Positions 8,850 through 17,920 are shown, counted from the first letter of the stretch. The stretch: DNA of 64,000 bases from Blautia hominis (GCA_002270465.1 NQOF01000009.1:62001-126000), one strand, 5' to 3'. Made by a program: numbers and translations. The notes: generated from the sequence alone by a model not told the origin.

Positions 8850-9743
8850 TTACACTACCGTGTTCCTGATGCATCCAATGCCCTCAATACCACATTCCAC
8901 CACATCCCCGGGATTCAGGAATCTTGGGGGTATCATACCCATTCCCACACCGGCAGGTGTTCCCATGGAAATGATGGTGCCTGGCTTCAACGTCATCCCG
9001 GCGGACAGTTCCGCGATCACATGGGGGATATCAAAGATAAACATATCTGTGCTGCTGTTCTGCCGCAGCACCTCATTGACTCTGCTCTTGATCGCCAGCT
9101 TAGGGGGCCTCGGAATATCATCTTCTGTGACAATAAACGGTCCCATAGGCGTAAATCCATCCAAACTCTTGCCAAAATACCACTGTTTATGCCGGGTCTG
9201 TACATTTCTGGCACTCACATCATTTATGACGGTATAACCGAATACATAGTCAAATGCATCTTCCTTCTTTACATTCTTTGCCTCTCTGCCGATTATGACA
9301 GCCAGTTCCGCCTCATAATCCAGGCTGTCCACCAGTCCGGGATAAGAAGGAATGGTGCCGCCGTCAGGTGTTGCCTCGTTCACCCTCTTGGAAAAGTACA
9401 CCGCATAAGGACGGTCCTGGTTAAACTCCTCTTTTTTAAAACGGGTTGATTCCACCGCATGGTCCATGAAATTCATACCCAGGCATATGATATCCTGCTT
9501 GGGGTGGGGAATGGGTGCACACCGGACAACATCCTCATAACACAAAAGCCTTTTATTCGGCTTTTCACAGGCATGTTCCAGGATTTCTCTCTGCTCCCGG
9601 GTCATATTTTCGATCAGATCATTCATATCCCTGAAGTGAAGCCCCAAATCTTCTATGGGAATAAAACGATGAAACGCAAAGGAACACATCATCCCCAGGC
9701 GTTCCTTATTATCACCCTGAAGTTTATATGTAAGTAACTTCAT
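8850..9743 (-). CDS. Fumarylacetoacetate hydrolase-family protein
   Basis: The 297-residue protein has a short N-terminal domain and a C-terminal FAH domain beginning near residue 85 (IICLGMNFMDHA). The metal-binding acidic residues are visible in DYEAELAVIIGREA and TVINDVSARNVQ, and KSLDGFTPMGPFIV and GTPAGVGMG follow. Relatives cleave or decarboxylate acyl-pyruvates, or act as ureidoglycolate lyase or 2-keto-3-deoxy acid enzymes, so the substrate is open. The start is fixed by GAGGAGGAGAAAAC. It lies downstream of the Lrp-like regulator on the same strand with 146 AT-rich bases between. Confidence 0.85.
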   Translation of the reverse strand: MKLLTYKLQGDNKERLGMMCSFAFHRFIPIEDLGLHFRDMNDLIENMTREQREILEHACEKPNKRLLCYEDVVRCAPIPHPKQDIICLGMNFMDHAVESTRFKKEEFNQDRPYAVYFSKRVNEATPDGGTIPSYPGLVDSLDYEAELAVIIGREAKNVKKEDAFDYVFGYTVINDVSARNVQTRHKQWYFGKSLDGFTPMGPFIVTEDDIPRPPKLAIKSRVNEVLRQNSSTDMFIFDIPHVIAELSAGMTLKPGTIISMGTPAGVGMGMIPPRFLNPGDVVECGIEGIGCIRNTVV

Positions 9744-9889
9744 GTTTTCTCCTCCTCATGCAAAACACCTGCTAAAGATTTCAGTACGTTACAACGCAAA
9801 ATTTCGTTATAAATAATAGTATCACAGTTTTCCGGTGTTTTCCACTAAAATCTCATAAAATTTTATGTTATTTGCATAAAAATTATTAC

Positions 9890-10321
9890 TTATTCCGGCA
9901 ATTCTTTCTTAGAGAATTTTGATGAGAGGATGACAGATGACACAGTATTGCCAAATTTGCCAAGCTCTCTCAGAAGTCCCTCAAACTGTCCCGTATCCGG
10001 CACAAACACCTTCATGGTGGCCCCGTAAACGCCAATGGTGTGATACAGTTCAAGGACATAAGGGGAATCCTCACAGTATCTGGCCAATTTCTGCCAGCTG
10101 CTGCTGGGTATCTCCATGTTGATAAACGCTGCCATGCCCTTCTGTATCTTCCCTCTCTTGATGATCGTCCTGTATCCTTCAATGATCCCCTCTTCCTCCA
10201 GGCGCCGCACTCTCTCCGTCACCGCCGGGGAAGTGAGCCCCACCAGAGTTCCCAGCTCCTTCATAGAGATCCTGGCATTTCCCTGAAGAATATTCAGGAT
10301 CTTTTTATCTGTACTGTCCAT
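9890..10321 (-). CDS. Lrp/AsnC-family transcriptional regulator
   Basis: A 143-residue regulator with an N-terminal helix-turn-helix (LDSTDKKILNILQ-type start, then MKELGTLVGLTSPAVTERVRRLEEEGIIEGY). A C-terminal RAM/ligand domain includes LELYHTIGVYGATMKVFV. Lrp/AsnC proteins sense amino acids and often control adjacent amino-acid genes. This one is divergent from an agmatinase-family gene at 10620 and upstream of a FAH-family gene, both plausible targets. Confidence 0.92.
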   Translation of the reverse strand: MDSTDKKILNILQGNARISMKELGTLVGLTSPAVTERVRRLEEEGIIEGYRTIIKRGKIQKGMAAFINMEIPSSSWQKLARYCEDSPYVLELYHTIGVYGATMKVFVPDTGQFEGLLRELGKFGNTVSSVILSSKFSKKELPE

Positions 10322-10420
10322 ACGTCTCTTCTGCCTCCTGCCGATTGCAGCAATCCGGTATCTGAACGGTTACTGCCAATTCACTTTGTCCATTATAAAT
10401 CTTTCCCCGGACCTTGTCCA

Positions 10421-10474
10421 TCTATTTTCCCTATGACAAAGCGGCGGTCTATTTTCCCTATGACCAAGCGACGG
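10421..10474. repeat. 27-bp tandem duplication between the Lrp and agmatinase genes
   Basis: Two adjacent 27-bp copies, each starting TCTATTTTCCCTATGAC, differ at two positions. They sit between the divergent Lrp-type regulator and the agmatinase-family gene and could be a duplicated regulator site or slippage. Confidence 0.85.
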
Positions 10475-10619
10475 TTTTAATATTTTAAGAAAATGCGGAA
10501 AATTTCTTTAATTATAAAAGTCATACACTCCATATACCTTTTTCCCTCCATGTTCTTTTCTATTTACGGCTGTTAAAATATAGACAGTAACAAAAAACCA
10601 CTTTCAGGAGGTATTCATC

Positions 10620-11555
10620 ATGGAAAACATCAATTTACCGATCACAGGAATCTGTTCCTTTGCCAAATATCCAATCTGTACTGACCTTGACACTCTGGAT
10701 GCTGATATCGCCATTCTCGGTGTCCCCTATGACCAGGGAGCTGCCTGGTACGGAGGCCAGCGGCTGGCGCCCAGGGCGATCCGCAATATCTCCACGGCTT
10801 ATGCAAGAGGGGAAACAGGATTCTATGACCCTGAGGAGGATGCCTATCTCCTGGCTGCCCCCATCAGGGTAGCTGACTGCGGTGATGCGGATATGCTCCA
10901 CGGTGACCGGGAATACTGCTTCTCTTCTATAGAAGAAAGTGTGCGCAGAATACTGAAACGCGGTGCAGTCCCAGCCATTATAGGTGGTGATCATTCCATC
11001 TCGATCCCTGTGGCAAGGGCTCTGGAGGAACTGGGAGAAACCATCAATATCGTCCAGTTTGATGCCCACCTGGACTTTGCCATGTCAAGGGGTCCTCAGA
11101 AATACGGGAACGGCAGCCCCGTCCGCAGGATGAGTGAAATGTCCCATATTGGCAATATCGTTCAGATCGGCATGCGCGGCCTGGGCAGCAGCTCCCGCGG
11201 GGACTGGGCAGACGCCAGAAGCGCAAATACTGTGATCACTGCCAAGGAGTTCCATCGTCTTGGCACAGAAAAAGTCCTGGAACAGATCCCTTCCGGAAAA
11301 ACCTTTATCACCTTTGATATTGACGCGTATGACTTATCCCTCATGCCCGCCACAGCAGCCCCATCCCCCGGAGGCCTTCTATATGACGAGACCTGTGAAC
11401 TGCTGTCCGGAATTTGTGCCAAAACAGACGTCATCGGCTTCGATATGGTGGAAACCGCACCCTCTTACGACACCCCGGCCACTACAGGCTGCCGGCTGGC
11501 AGCGCTGACCATGCTGCACATTATGGGGCAGATGACGAAAAAAACACTGGCCTAA
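10620..11555 (+). CDS. Agmatinase/arginase-family ureohydrolase
   Basis: A 311-residue manganese-dependent ureohydrolase. The metal ligands appear in order: IIGGDHSISIP (His) near residue 125, IVQFDAHLDFAM (DxHxD) near 145, and TFDIDAYDLS (DxD) near 235. The substrate-loop variant AAPSPGGL follows. The N-terminal ILGVPYDQGAAWYGGQRLAPRAIR is typical of SpeB-like agmatinases, which make putrescine and urea from agmatine. Formimidoylglutamase and guanidinobutyrase-type activities cannot be excluded. No urease or polyamine genes are next to it. CAGGAGG lies 7 bases upstream. Likely controlled by the divergent Lrp-like protein. Confidence 0.85.
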   Translation: MENINLPITGICSFAKYPICTDLDTLDADIAILGVPYDQGAAWYGGQRLAPRAIRNISTAYARGETGFYDPEEDAYLLAAPIRVADCGDADMLHGDREYCFSSIEESVRRILKRGAVPAIIGGDHSISIPVARALEELGETINIVQFDAHLDFAMSRGPQKYGNGSPVRRMSEMSHIGNIVQIGMRGLGSSSRGDWADARSANTVITAKEFHRLGTEKVLEQIPSGKTFITFDIDAYDLSLMPATAAPSPGGLLYDETCELLSGICAKTDVIGFDMVETAPSYDTPATTGCRLAALTMLHIMGQMTKKTLA

Positions 11556-11620
11556 TCTTCTTCCATTGATTATAATGGTTCAAAACGAACACATTACATT
11601 TCAGATTGGAGGAAATGCTT

Positions 11621-12343
11621 ATGCTTCATTCCAGTTATTATCTTCAGCAGCTCAGAGACATTCTATCCAGTTATTATTTTCAGCAGCTCAGAGACATTCT
11701 ATATATTGCGCCTGTTGTGCTCATTGCCATTATGGGGCATGAATTTGCACACGGCTGGGTTTCAAACCGTCTGGGTGATCCGACTCCCCGTATGGATGGC
11801 CGTCTTACCCTGAACCCGCTGAAACATCTGGACCCCTTTGGCACCCTGTGCCTGATCTTTTTCAAAATGGGCTGGGCAAAACCTGTGAGGATCAATACGC
11901 GCTATTATAAGAACCGCAAATCGGGTATCATTATGGTTTCCCTGGCTGGGCCTTTCATGAATTTCATACTGGCCTTCCTTTCCCTGCTCCTTTTCGGCCT
12001 TCTCGAAAAATACGGCAGTGCTGCCTCCTCATCCGTTTCCGTATTTCTCCGGTTGTTTTACTATTCGGCAGTTATGAACATTGGCCTTGGGGTATTTAAC
12101 CTGATTCCCATACCGCCTCTGGACGGCTCCAATGTCCTGGCCGAACTGTGGCCGGGCGTTTCCGCCTTTTATCAGCGCATACGCCCCTACCGAACCTGGA
12201 TTTTGGTCATTCTGCTGGCAAGCGGTGCTTTAAGCAGGACTCTCGGCACAGCCAATACCCATATTCTCAACTCTCTCTGGGGAATTGTAAACTTGCTTCT
12301 GAATCTCAATCCATATATCCCCAACACAGGTGTTTCCATATAA
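11621..12343 (+). CDS. Site-2 protease-like M50 family membrane metallopeptidase
   Basis: A 240-residue membrane protease with the zinc motif GHEFAHGW in the first hydrophobic segment. NPLKHLDPFGTLCL follows, and the second ligand motif NLIPIPPLDGSNVL lies late. Five or so hydrophobic segments are visible. This compact type (YwhC/SREBP site-2-like) cleaves membrane proteins within the bilayer; its substrate is unknown. The ATG at 11621 is placed 8 bases after GGAGG. The first residues contain a duplicated SSYY(L/F)QQLRDIL peptide encoded by a 36-bp tandem repeat. Confidence 0.88.
   Translation: MLHSSYYLQQLRDILSSYYFQQLRDILYIAPVVLIAIMGHEFAHGWVSNRLGDPTPRMDGRLTLNPLKHLDPFGTLCLIFFKMGWAKPVRINTRYYKNRKSGIIMVSLAGPFMNFILAFLSLLLFGLLEKYGSAASSSVSVFLRLFYYSAVMNIGLGVFNLIPIPPLDGSNVLAELWPGVSAFYQRIRPYRTWILVILLASGALSRTLGTANTHILNSLWGIVNLLLNLNPYIPNTGVSI
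11630..11701 (+). repeat. 36-bp in-frame tandem duplication at the start of the M50 protease gene
   Basis: Copies at 11630-11665 and 11666-11701 differ at a single base (C/T) and add 12 residues to the N-terminus without changing frame. The near identity implies a recent slippage or duplication event. Confidence 0.92.
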
Positions 12344-12348
12344 CGGCA

Positions 12349-12398
12349 AACGGGGAGTCCGGCTTATGGGACTCCCCGTTCTTATCCTGTTTTTTTCC
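12349..12398 (+). terminator. Terminator after the M50 protease gene
   Basis: AACGGGGAGTCC (12349-12360) pairs perfectly with GGACTCCCCGTT (12369-12380). A T-rich stretch follows after about ten bases. It separates two convergent genes. Confidence 0.7.
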
Positions 12399-12411
12399 AC
12401 GCTTCTGCATG

Positions 12412-12900
12412 TTACACGGTCACATTCCCGGTACACTCTTTCTTTTCCGGAAACAAATGTCCGAAGATCCATCTCACAAAGGGTCCCGCAAAAAATATCT
12501 GCCAGCAAAATGCCATGGGAAAGTTCATAACTGTTGTCTGGATCCATTTGGCTATTACCTGGGAATCCACTCCTTTAAAAAGAAGGGTGGCTATAAGGCT
12601 CATAAGAGGGCACATGATACACACAGTCATAGCGGATACGGCAAGGATCACTGCGGTCATCCGGTCCTCTCCCGGCGTCACAATGCGAAAAGCCAGTTTC
12701 TTTGCCAGCGGTCCCGCTATAAACATCTCCAGCAGAAATCCTGCAATCCCCATAACAGCCAGTTCTCCGAACGCCATGACAAACACCTCATTGGTAAGTC
12801 CGCCTCTGTCCAATGCTATGTTGTACACCACAAGAGCGTAAACCATCACCACCACCATGATGAGTGTAAAGATAATGTCCTGAAATTTTGTTTTTGGCAT
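12412..12900 (-). CDS. DUF2798-type small membrane protein
   Basis: A 162-residue protein with four hydrophobic segments arranged as two similar halves. The first contains FTLIMVVVMVYALVVYN and ends before PLAKKLAFRIVTP. The second contains TVCIMCPLMSLIATLLF and a WIQTTVMNFPMAF segment. This two-fold layout matches DUF2798 proteins, whose function is unknown. GGAGGATTTATT precedes the ATG at 12900. It stands alone, convergent with the protease gene. Confidence 0.72.
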   Translation of the reverse strand: MPKTKFQDIIFTLIMVVVMVYALVVYNIALDRGGLTNEVFVMAFGELAVMGIAGFLLEMFIAGPLAKKLAFRIVTPGEDRMTAVILAVSAMTVCIMCPLMSLIATLLFKGVDSQVIAKWIQTTVMNFPMAFCWQIFFAGPFVRWIFGHLFPEKKECTGNVTV

Positions 12901-13050
12901 AATAAATCCTCCTTATTTCGGCAACAAAAAAAGGCACCAAGACCTATGACCCGTAACTTTCGCTGCGATTATGTCATACAATCTCACTACCATTTTCATC
13001 TAATACCGTTATTTAATTTTTACTATCATCCTATTTCATGAAATAAGAAA

Positions 13051-13123
13051 AGCGCGAGACGGGACTCGAACCCGCGGCCTCGACCTTGGCAAGGTCGCGC
13101 TCCACCAACTGAGCCACTCGCGC
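13051..13123 (-). tRNA. tRNA-Gly (anticodon GCC)
   Basis: A 73-nt minus-strand cloverleaf. The acceptor GCGCGAG pairs with CTCGCGC, and the anticodon stem CGACC/GGTCG encloses loop TTGCCAA. The T arm contains TTCGAGT and the discriminator is T, as usual for glycine tRNAs. It is second in a tandem pair with the next tRNA. Confidence 0.95.
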
Positions 13124-13128
13124 ATAAG

Positions 13129-13199
13129 AGCGGGTGATGGGAATCGAACCCACATATCCAGCTTGGAAGGCTGGTGTTCTACCACTGAACTACACCCGC
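13129..13199 (-). tRNA. tRNA-Gly (anticodon TCC)
   Basis: A 71-nt minus-strand cloverleaf. The acceptor GCGGGTG pairs with CACCCGC, and the anticodon stem CCAGC/GCTGG encloses loop CTTCCAA. The T arm contains TTCGATT and the discriminator is T. It is transcribed just before tRNA-Gly(GCC) with a 5-base gap. Confidence 0.95.
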
Positions 13200-13298
13200 A
13201 GGTTATTCTGTTGTGTGTTTGTCCTTAAGACGTTATTTATAATATAATAAATTGTTCCAATTGTCAAGACATTTTTTACAATTTTTTTTAAAGGAAAT

Positions 13299-13327
13299 TT
13301 GAACTTCTTTAAAATCTATGTTATGCT
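13299..13327 (+). promoter_or_regulatory. Candidate promoter for the DtxR/MntR-like regulator
   Basis: TTGAAC (13299-13304) and TATGCT (13322-13327) are separated by 17 bases. This would give a leader of about 130 bases before the regulator. I recognise no known RNA motif in that leader. Confidence 0.5.
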
Positions 13328-13456
13328 GTAACCATCAATGTGTGCTGAACGGAAAAAAATACCGCCTGTCATATATCCGCAGGTATATGAGATCATAACT
13401 TTTTCAGCCGCAGAAAAACGGACAATACCACTGTCCTATCTTAATGAAAAGGAAGG

Positions 13457-13840
13457 ATGTTGATTTTGAAAATACAAGAATCCGCAGAAAACTATTTGGA
13501 AACTATTCTCGTTATCGGAAAAAGAAAATCCCATGTGCGTTCCATAGACATTGCCAACGAACTGGAATTCTCAAAACCCAGTGTAAGTGTTGCTATGAAA
13601 AATCTCAGAATCAACGGCTACATTGAAGTTGACTCAGAAGGCTTTATCACACTCACACCGGAAGGCCGAAAAATAGCAGAAAAAATATATGAGCGTCACC
13701 AGCTCCTTTCCGGATGGCTGATCCGCCTGGGTGTTGATCCCAAAATAGCTGCTGAGGATGCCTGCCGTATGGAGCATGTGATAAGTGCTGAGAGCTTTGA
13801 GGCCATTAAAAAGCACACCCACGGAGCCAATAAGGAATAA
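13457..13840 (+). CDS. DtxR/MntR-family metal-dependent regulator
   Basis: A 127-residue protein starting with the DtxR-type winged helix: ESAENYLETILVIGKRKSHVRSID, then IANELEFSKPSVSVAMKNLRINGYI, then LTPEGRKIAEKIYERHQLL. The dimerisation/metal domain has DPKIAAEDACRMEHVIS with acidic, Cys and His residues typical of manganese or iron sensing. It is about 15 residues shorter than B. subtilis MntR and has no SH3-like domain. AAGGAAGG touches the ATG at 13457, so a TTG at 13466 is a credible true start. No metal transporter lies next to it. A bidirectional terminator follows. Confidence 0.87.
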   Translation: MLILKIQESAENYLETILVIGKRKSHVRSIDIANELEFSKPSVSVAMKNLRINGYIEVDSEGFITLTPEGRKIAEKIYERHQLLSGWLIRLGVDPKIAAEDACRMEHVISAESFEAIKKHTHGANKE

Positions 13841-13873
13841 ACGCTTTTCCCCGAATCCTAAACGAATATGCAT

Positions 13874-13925
13874 AAAAAATCACGGAATCCCGCTGAATAC
13901 TCTGCGGTTTCCCGTGATTTTTTTA
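13874..13925. terminator. Bidirectional terminator between the metal regulator and yhgE
   Basis: AAATCACGG..CCCGC (13877-13893) pairs with GCGGTTTCCCGTGATTT (13904-13920), with A and T runs on the two sides. It serves two convergent genes. Confidence 0.85.
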
Positions 13926-13926
13926 G

Positions 13927-16900
13927 TTAGGCCAGACCTTTTTCCTCCAGCCAGTCTGCCAGAATGTGTTTTCCGGCCTTGATCTTCCTGGCCCTAAGCT
14001 GGAATTCTATCAGGGTCAGTAACGTAAACACCGCGCACAGGATGATCATAAACACCACTGCGCCCCGTATACTTTCCCCTCCCGAAATCGTACTTCTGAA
14101 TGCCTCCACCGAATATGTGAAAGGCACCCACCCATGAAGATAAGGCACAAAGGAACCTGAGATCTCAAGAGGATAGGTTCCCACAGAACCCGCAAGCTGA
14201 ACCACCATAAATACCAGCATCAGAAAGCTTCCCACCTTGCCGATGAAATTGGTAAAGAAATACATCACTGACATAAATGCCACACTGGCCAGACACGCAA
14301 ATCCAATCGTTCTGCCCATTTCTGCCGGATTGAATCCGTCAAATACATGAAGAAGCAGTATCATGGCAACCGCCTGCAAAACAGCTATGGTGTAAAGCAC
14401 TGAGGCCTTACTGAGCCACCAGGAAAATCCTGATCTTAGCTTACCTTTATATTTTGTCAGCGGGTACATCAAACTGAACGCAATGCATCCCACCCAGAGT
14501 CCTACGCTCATCATATAGGGCGCCATTGCGTGCCCGTTATTCTCCACTGTGGTCATCATAGTCTCGCTGGTCTCAACCGGAGCAGCAAACATTTCCACGG
14601 TATCATCCGTGGACTTTGTATCTTTTACCTGCCTTGCTCCGTCCTGGAGGCTGCTGCTGAGTGTCCGGGAACCATCGGCCGCCTGGCTGATGCCGTCCCC
14701 CAGCTCAGCACTGCCGTCCTTTAGTTTTCCGGCCCCTTCCCGGATTGCTCCGGCCCCCTCACTTAACTGGGAGGCTCCATCCAGCAATGTGCTGTTATTT
14801 GCCGTTAGTTCCTTAGTCCCGGAAACCAAAGAACCGGTGCCGTCCTTCAACTCTGCTGCTCCGTCAAAAAGCTGACCGCTTCCCCGGAGAAGTTCCTTAG
14901 CGCCGTCATCCAGCCGTGCTGCTCCGTCCGCCAAAGTCCCGGCTCCCCGGTCCAGGCTGCCGGCTCCCTGATCTAATTGACTGATCCCGGTTTCCAGTTC
15001 AGGTACCTTTCCCTGCAGTGCCCCGGCACCATCATTCACCTGGCCTGCACCTGTACTCACACCGGTAATTCCCTTCAGAAGACTGTCACTCCCGTACAAA
15101 AGCGGCTGCATAGCCTCTGTTCTGAACTGCTCACTTCCCGCTGCCGCCTGCCCGATTCCGGCCTTCAGAAGCGGAGACTTCTGATTCAGCTCATCCGTTC
15201 CTGCCTCCAGCTGCTCTGCGCCTGCCTTTGCCTGGCCTGCACCCTCACACAGCGCCAAAGCCCCGTTTTCCAGTGCTGCCATATTCCCCGTTACCGCCTT
15301 CACGCCGCCTGTATAAGCAGCTGTTTTGTCAGCAAGGATCCGGCTGCTGTCCCGCAGCTTTCCAACCGCAGTTACCACCTGTTCCATAGCCTGCGCTTCC
15401 GCATCGGATGCCTGGCTGGTTTCCACAGTCGTCACGGTCTGTCCTTTCACCCTGTCTACTGCATTTAAAGCCTCATCCGCGGAAGCCGAGACAGCTTCCC
15501 CTGTTCCTCTCAAAGCAGTGCCGCTTTCCCTTAACAGAGCTGCCGCATTCTCCAGCCAGCTGTTACTTTCATTTACTGCATTCTCATTTTCCTGTGCTGC
15601 CGCAACAGCCTGCTCAGCCGCCTGGGCAACCTGTTCTATATCTCCCGAAGCCACCGCAGCCTCAAGAGCTGCCGCCAGCCCATCCGAAGAAACGGCATTG
15701 ACACTGCCAATTCCATCCGCAGAGATTTCCAGCTCCCCGGCTTTTCCCTGCAGTGCATCTGCCTGCCCATAGAGGATATCCAAAGCCTGCCTTGCCTCTG
15801 AGACATCCACATCCGTCTGAACCGTCGTCTCCTCCCCGGAGGCCTGTGTTCCGCTTCCGCCTGCTGTCAACATGGCATAAAGCTGTTCCAGCCCCTGATT
15901 CAGCGCGAAAGCCCCATCTGCCAGTTGTTCCGAATTGGCTCCGCCTTCACCATTGACTGCCTCCATACCGGCTTTCACCTGTCCAATTCCGGCTTTCAGA
16001 TTTCCACTTCCGGTTTCCAGGTCTTTTGTCCCCTGGACAAGAGCCTCTGCCCCAACATGGATCTGTTCTGCCGCATCCGGCAGTGTATCCGTACTCTCTC
16101 TGAGCACTTCCAGCCCTCTGCAAAGCTCTGCCATAGCTGCATCCGCATTGGATACCCCTACTTTCAATGACGTACCTCCTGCTTCAAGCTGTACCGCTCC
16201 GTCCGCCAGTGCACCTGTCCCCTGGGCAAGCTGATCCACACCCGCTTTCAATGCAGGCACCTTTCCATCCAGTTCCGAAAGTCCTGTATGCAGTGCCCCG
16301 GCGCCGTCTTTCAGTTCCCGGGCCCCGGATACCAGGGTGCCGGTCCCGTCAGAAAGTTCGCTGACCCCTGACTTTGCCGCCGTCACACCATCCTTCAGTT
16401 GGGCTGCCCCCGAATCCAGCTGTCCGGCACCGCTGTTTACTGTGCTGACGCCGTCCACATAAGTTTTCAGCCCCACACGCAACGTCTCACTCCCTTCCCG
16501 GAACGTAAGCGAGCTGTCCGCCAAAGTCTCAAGATTATCCGTTATGGTCCGGTTCCCCTCAGAGACCTTATCCATACCCGCCTTCAAATCCCCGGACCCG
16601 TCGGCTGCCACCTGCATTCCATCTCCAACCTCAGCGATCTGGTCAAACACAGCCTGCGTATAAGTCTTGGTCACTTCCTCCGCTACACTGTTTTTCACCT
16701 TCTCCATAGCTGTCTCACTCATCTTAGACGCAATATAATTCGTTCCCGGATTCGTCTGATAAGCAAGCTCCATTTTCTCAGGTTTTTCATCCATCACCGT
16801 AGCAGCATTGGCAGAAAAATCCTCAGGGATCGTGATCACCATATAATAGGTCCCATTCCTCAGTCCTCTCTCAGCCGTCTCTGCATCCACAAAATTGAAA

Positions 16901-17145
16901 CAAAGCGACTCCTCATCCCTGAGTTTCTCTGTCAGCTCCTTCCCCACATTCAATTCCCTATCATTATAGGAAACTGCTCTGTCCTCATTCACCACCGCCA
17001 CTGGCAGCTTATCCAGATTTCCATAAGGATCCCACATAGACCCCAAAAAAAGCGTCGTATAAATCGTAGGAATCAAAACAATCGCCACAACCACCACCAA
17101 AAGCAGCTTATTGCGGACCAGTCCCTTCCATTCCTTTCTCAGCAA
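13927..17145 (-). CDS. yhgE: YhgE/Pip-family membrane protein with very long repeat domain
   Basis: This 1072-residue protein has an N-terminal membrane segment (residues about 10-35) followed by the YhgE/Pip extracytoplasmic domain (LPVAVVNEDRAVSYNDRELNVG, then the YYMVITIPEDFSANA region). From about residue 180 to 850 there are dozens of heptad-like or 11-residue units of the form LxxGAxxLxxG. The C-terminal 240 residues carry five or six hydrophobic segments of the ABC-2 type. Family members are phage-receptor (Pip) or ESX/type VII-associated proteins. The repeat region is far longer than in B. subtilis YhgE (775 aa) and is probably a rod-like domain outside the membrane. The TetR-type gene at 18158 is divergent and is its likely regulator. 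Confidence 0.88.
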   Translation of the reverse strand: MLRKEWKGLVRNKLLLVVVVAIVLIPTIYTTLFLGSMWDPYGNLDKLPVAVVNEDRAVSYNDRELNVGKELTEKLRDEESLCFNFVDAETAERGLRNGTYYMVITIPEDFSANAATVMDEKPEKMELAYQTNPGTNYIASKMSETAMEKVKNSVAEEVTKTYTQAVFDQIAEVGDGMQVAADGSGDLKAGMDKVSEGNRTITDNLETLADSSLTFREGSETLRVGLKTYVDGVSTVNSGAGQLDSGAAQLKDGVTAAKSGVSELSDGTGTLVSGARELKDGAGALHTGLSELDGKVPALKAGVDQLAQGTGALADGAVQLEAGGTSLKVGVSNADAAMAELCRGLEVLRESTDTLPDAAEQIHVGAEALVQGTKDLETGSGNLKAGIGQVKAGMEAVNGEGGANSEQLADGAFALNQGLEQLYAMLTAGGSGTQASGEETTVQTDVDVSEARQALDILYGQADALQGKAGELEISADGIGSVNAVSSDGLAAALEAAVASGDIEQVAQAAEQAVAAAQENENAVNESNSWLENAAALLRESGTALRGTGEAVSASADEALNAVDRVKGQTVTTVETSQASDAEAQAMEQVVTAVGKLRDSSRILADKTAAYTGGVKAVTGNMAALENGALALCEGAGQAKAGAEQLEAGTDELNQKSPLLKAGIGQAAAGSEQFRTEAMQPLLYGSDSLLKGITGVSTGAGQVNDGAGALQGKVPELETGISQLDQGAGSLDRGAGTLADGAARLDDGAKELLRGSGQLFDGAAELKDGTGSLVSGTKELTANNSTLLDGASQLSEGAGAIREGAGKLKDGSAELGDGISQAADGSRTLSSSLQDGARQVKDTKSTDDTVEMFAAPVETSETMMTTVENNGHAMAPYMMSVGLWVGCIAFSLMYPLTKYKGKLRSGFSWWLSKASVLYTIAVLQAVAMILLLHVFDGFNPAEMGRTIGFACLASVAFMSVMYFFTNFIGKVGSFLMLVFMVVQLAGSVGTYPLEISGSFVPYLHGWVPFTYSVEAFRSTISGGESIRGAVVFMIILCAVFTLLTLIEFQLRARKIKAGKHILADWLEEKGLA

Positions 17146-17642
17146 ATCACATTCCCCTTTCTATCACCATGATTTCCAACACGCCCTCTACCATTCTATG
17201 CCCCATCCTCCTTTTAGCATGTTACTGTTCACTCCATTCTCACCAGCAAGCCCCGCCATACACAATTCCGCCCCTTCAGATATATCCGCCTCTCACCCAG
17301 CAAAATACAGCCCATCATCCATAGCACCTGCCAACTCAGGCTTCCCCTTCCCCCCATCTCATAGCACAACATCCCATAACCCGTGACTTATAACATACTC
17401 CAATTCCATTAATAGATACCGTGTTGATTTTTAAAGCAACCTGTATTATACTAAAATCACCCCCCCCCCACAACCATCAATCCCCCCTCACCCTATCCAT
17501 TACTAGACACACCCACCCCCATATGTAGCATTTTATACTTTTTTAACATTTCCCCACACCATACAACCACACTCCCTCAGGCCACACCCACTCACCAGCA
17601 CTATACAACCACAAAATCCCCCAATCCTCACCCGCTCACCCA
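17146..17642. other. C-rich non-coding stretch upstream of yhgE
   Basis: The plus strand is rich in C, A and T and nearly free of G, with strings such as CCCCCCCC near 17461 and many ACAACCA words. No ORF with a ribosome binding site is visible. The yhgE promoter must lie at its left edge. Degenerate copies of the unit that forms the array at 17643 can be seen from about 17545. Confidence 0.7.
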
Positions 17643-17920
17643 CACACCATACAACCATGTAGCCCACAAGCTTCACCCACTACCGCACCATACAACCACG
17701 TAATCCCACAAGCTTCACTCACTACCGCACCATACAACCATGTAGTCCCACAAGCTTCACCCACTCACTACCGCACTATAAAACCACGTAATCCCACAAG
17801 CTTCACCCACTCACTACCGCACTATAAAACCACGTAATCCCACAAGCTTCACTCACTACCGCACCATTCAACCACGTAATCCCACAAGCTTCACCCACTC
17901 ACTACCGCACTATACAACCA
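17643..17920. repeat. Tandem array of 42/46-bp units
   Basis: Six copies of CACAAGCTTCAC start at 17665, 17707, 17749, 17795, 17841 and 17883, giving spacings of 42, 42, 46, 46 and 42 bases. The longer units have an extra CACT (CACTCACTACCG against CACTACCG). Each unit also holds ACAACCA(C/T)GTA(A/G)TCC, and some read AAAACCA. Units are nearly identical without unique spacers, so this is not CRISPR. The array abuts the palindrome at 17921. Confidence 0.92.

Noticed and set aside
12148-13041. Plus-strand 297-codon frame
   Set aside because: It overlaps the end of the M50 protease, the terminator and the whole DUF2798 gene on the other strand; it has His/Ser/Lys-rich antisense composition and no ribosome binding site.
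14530-17172. Many plus-strand open frames of 60-260 codons opposite yhgE
   Set aside because: They mirror the repeat-rich coding strand, lack ribosome binding sites and show Pro/Ser-biased compositions typical of antisense shadows.
17643-17920. Possible CRISPR array
   Set aside because: Units are nearly identical with no unique spacers between repeats, and no cas genes are in the window.
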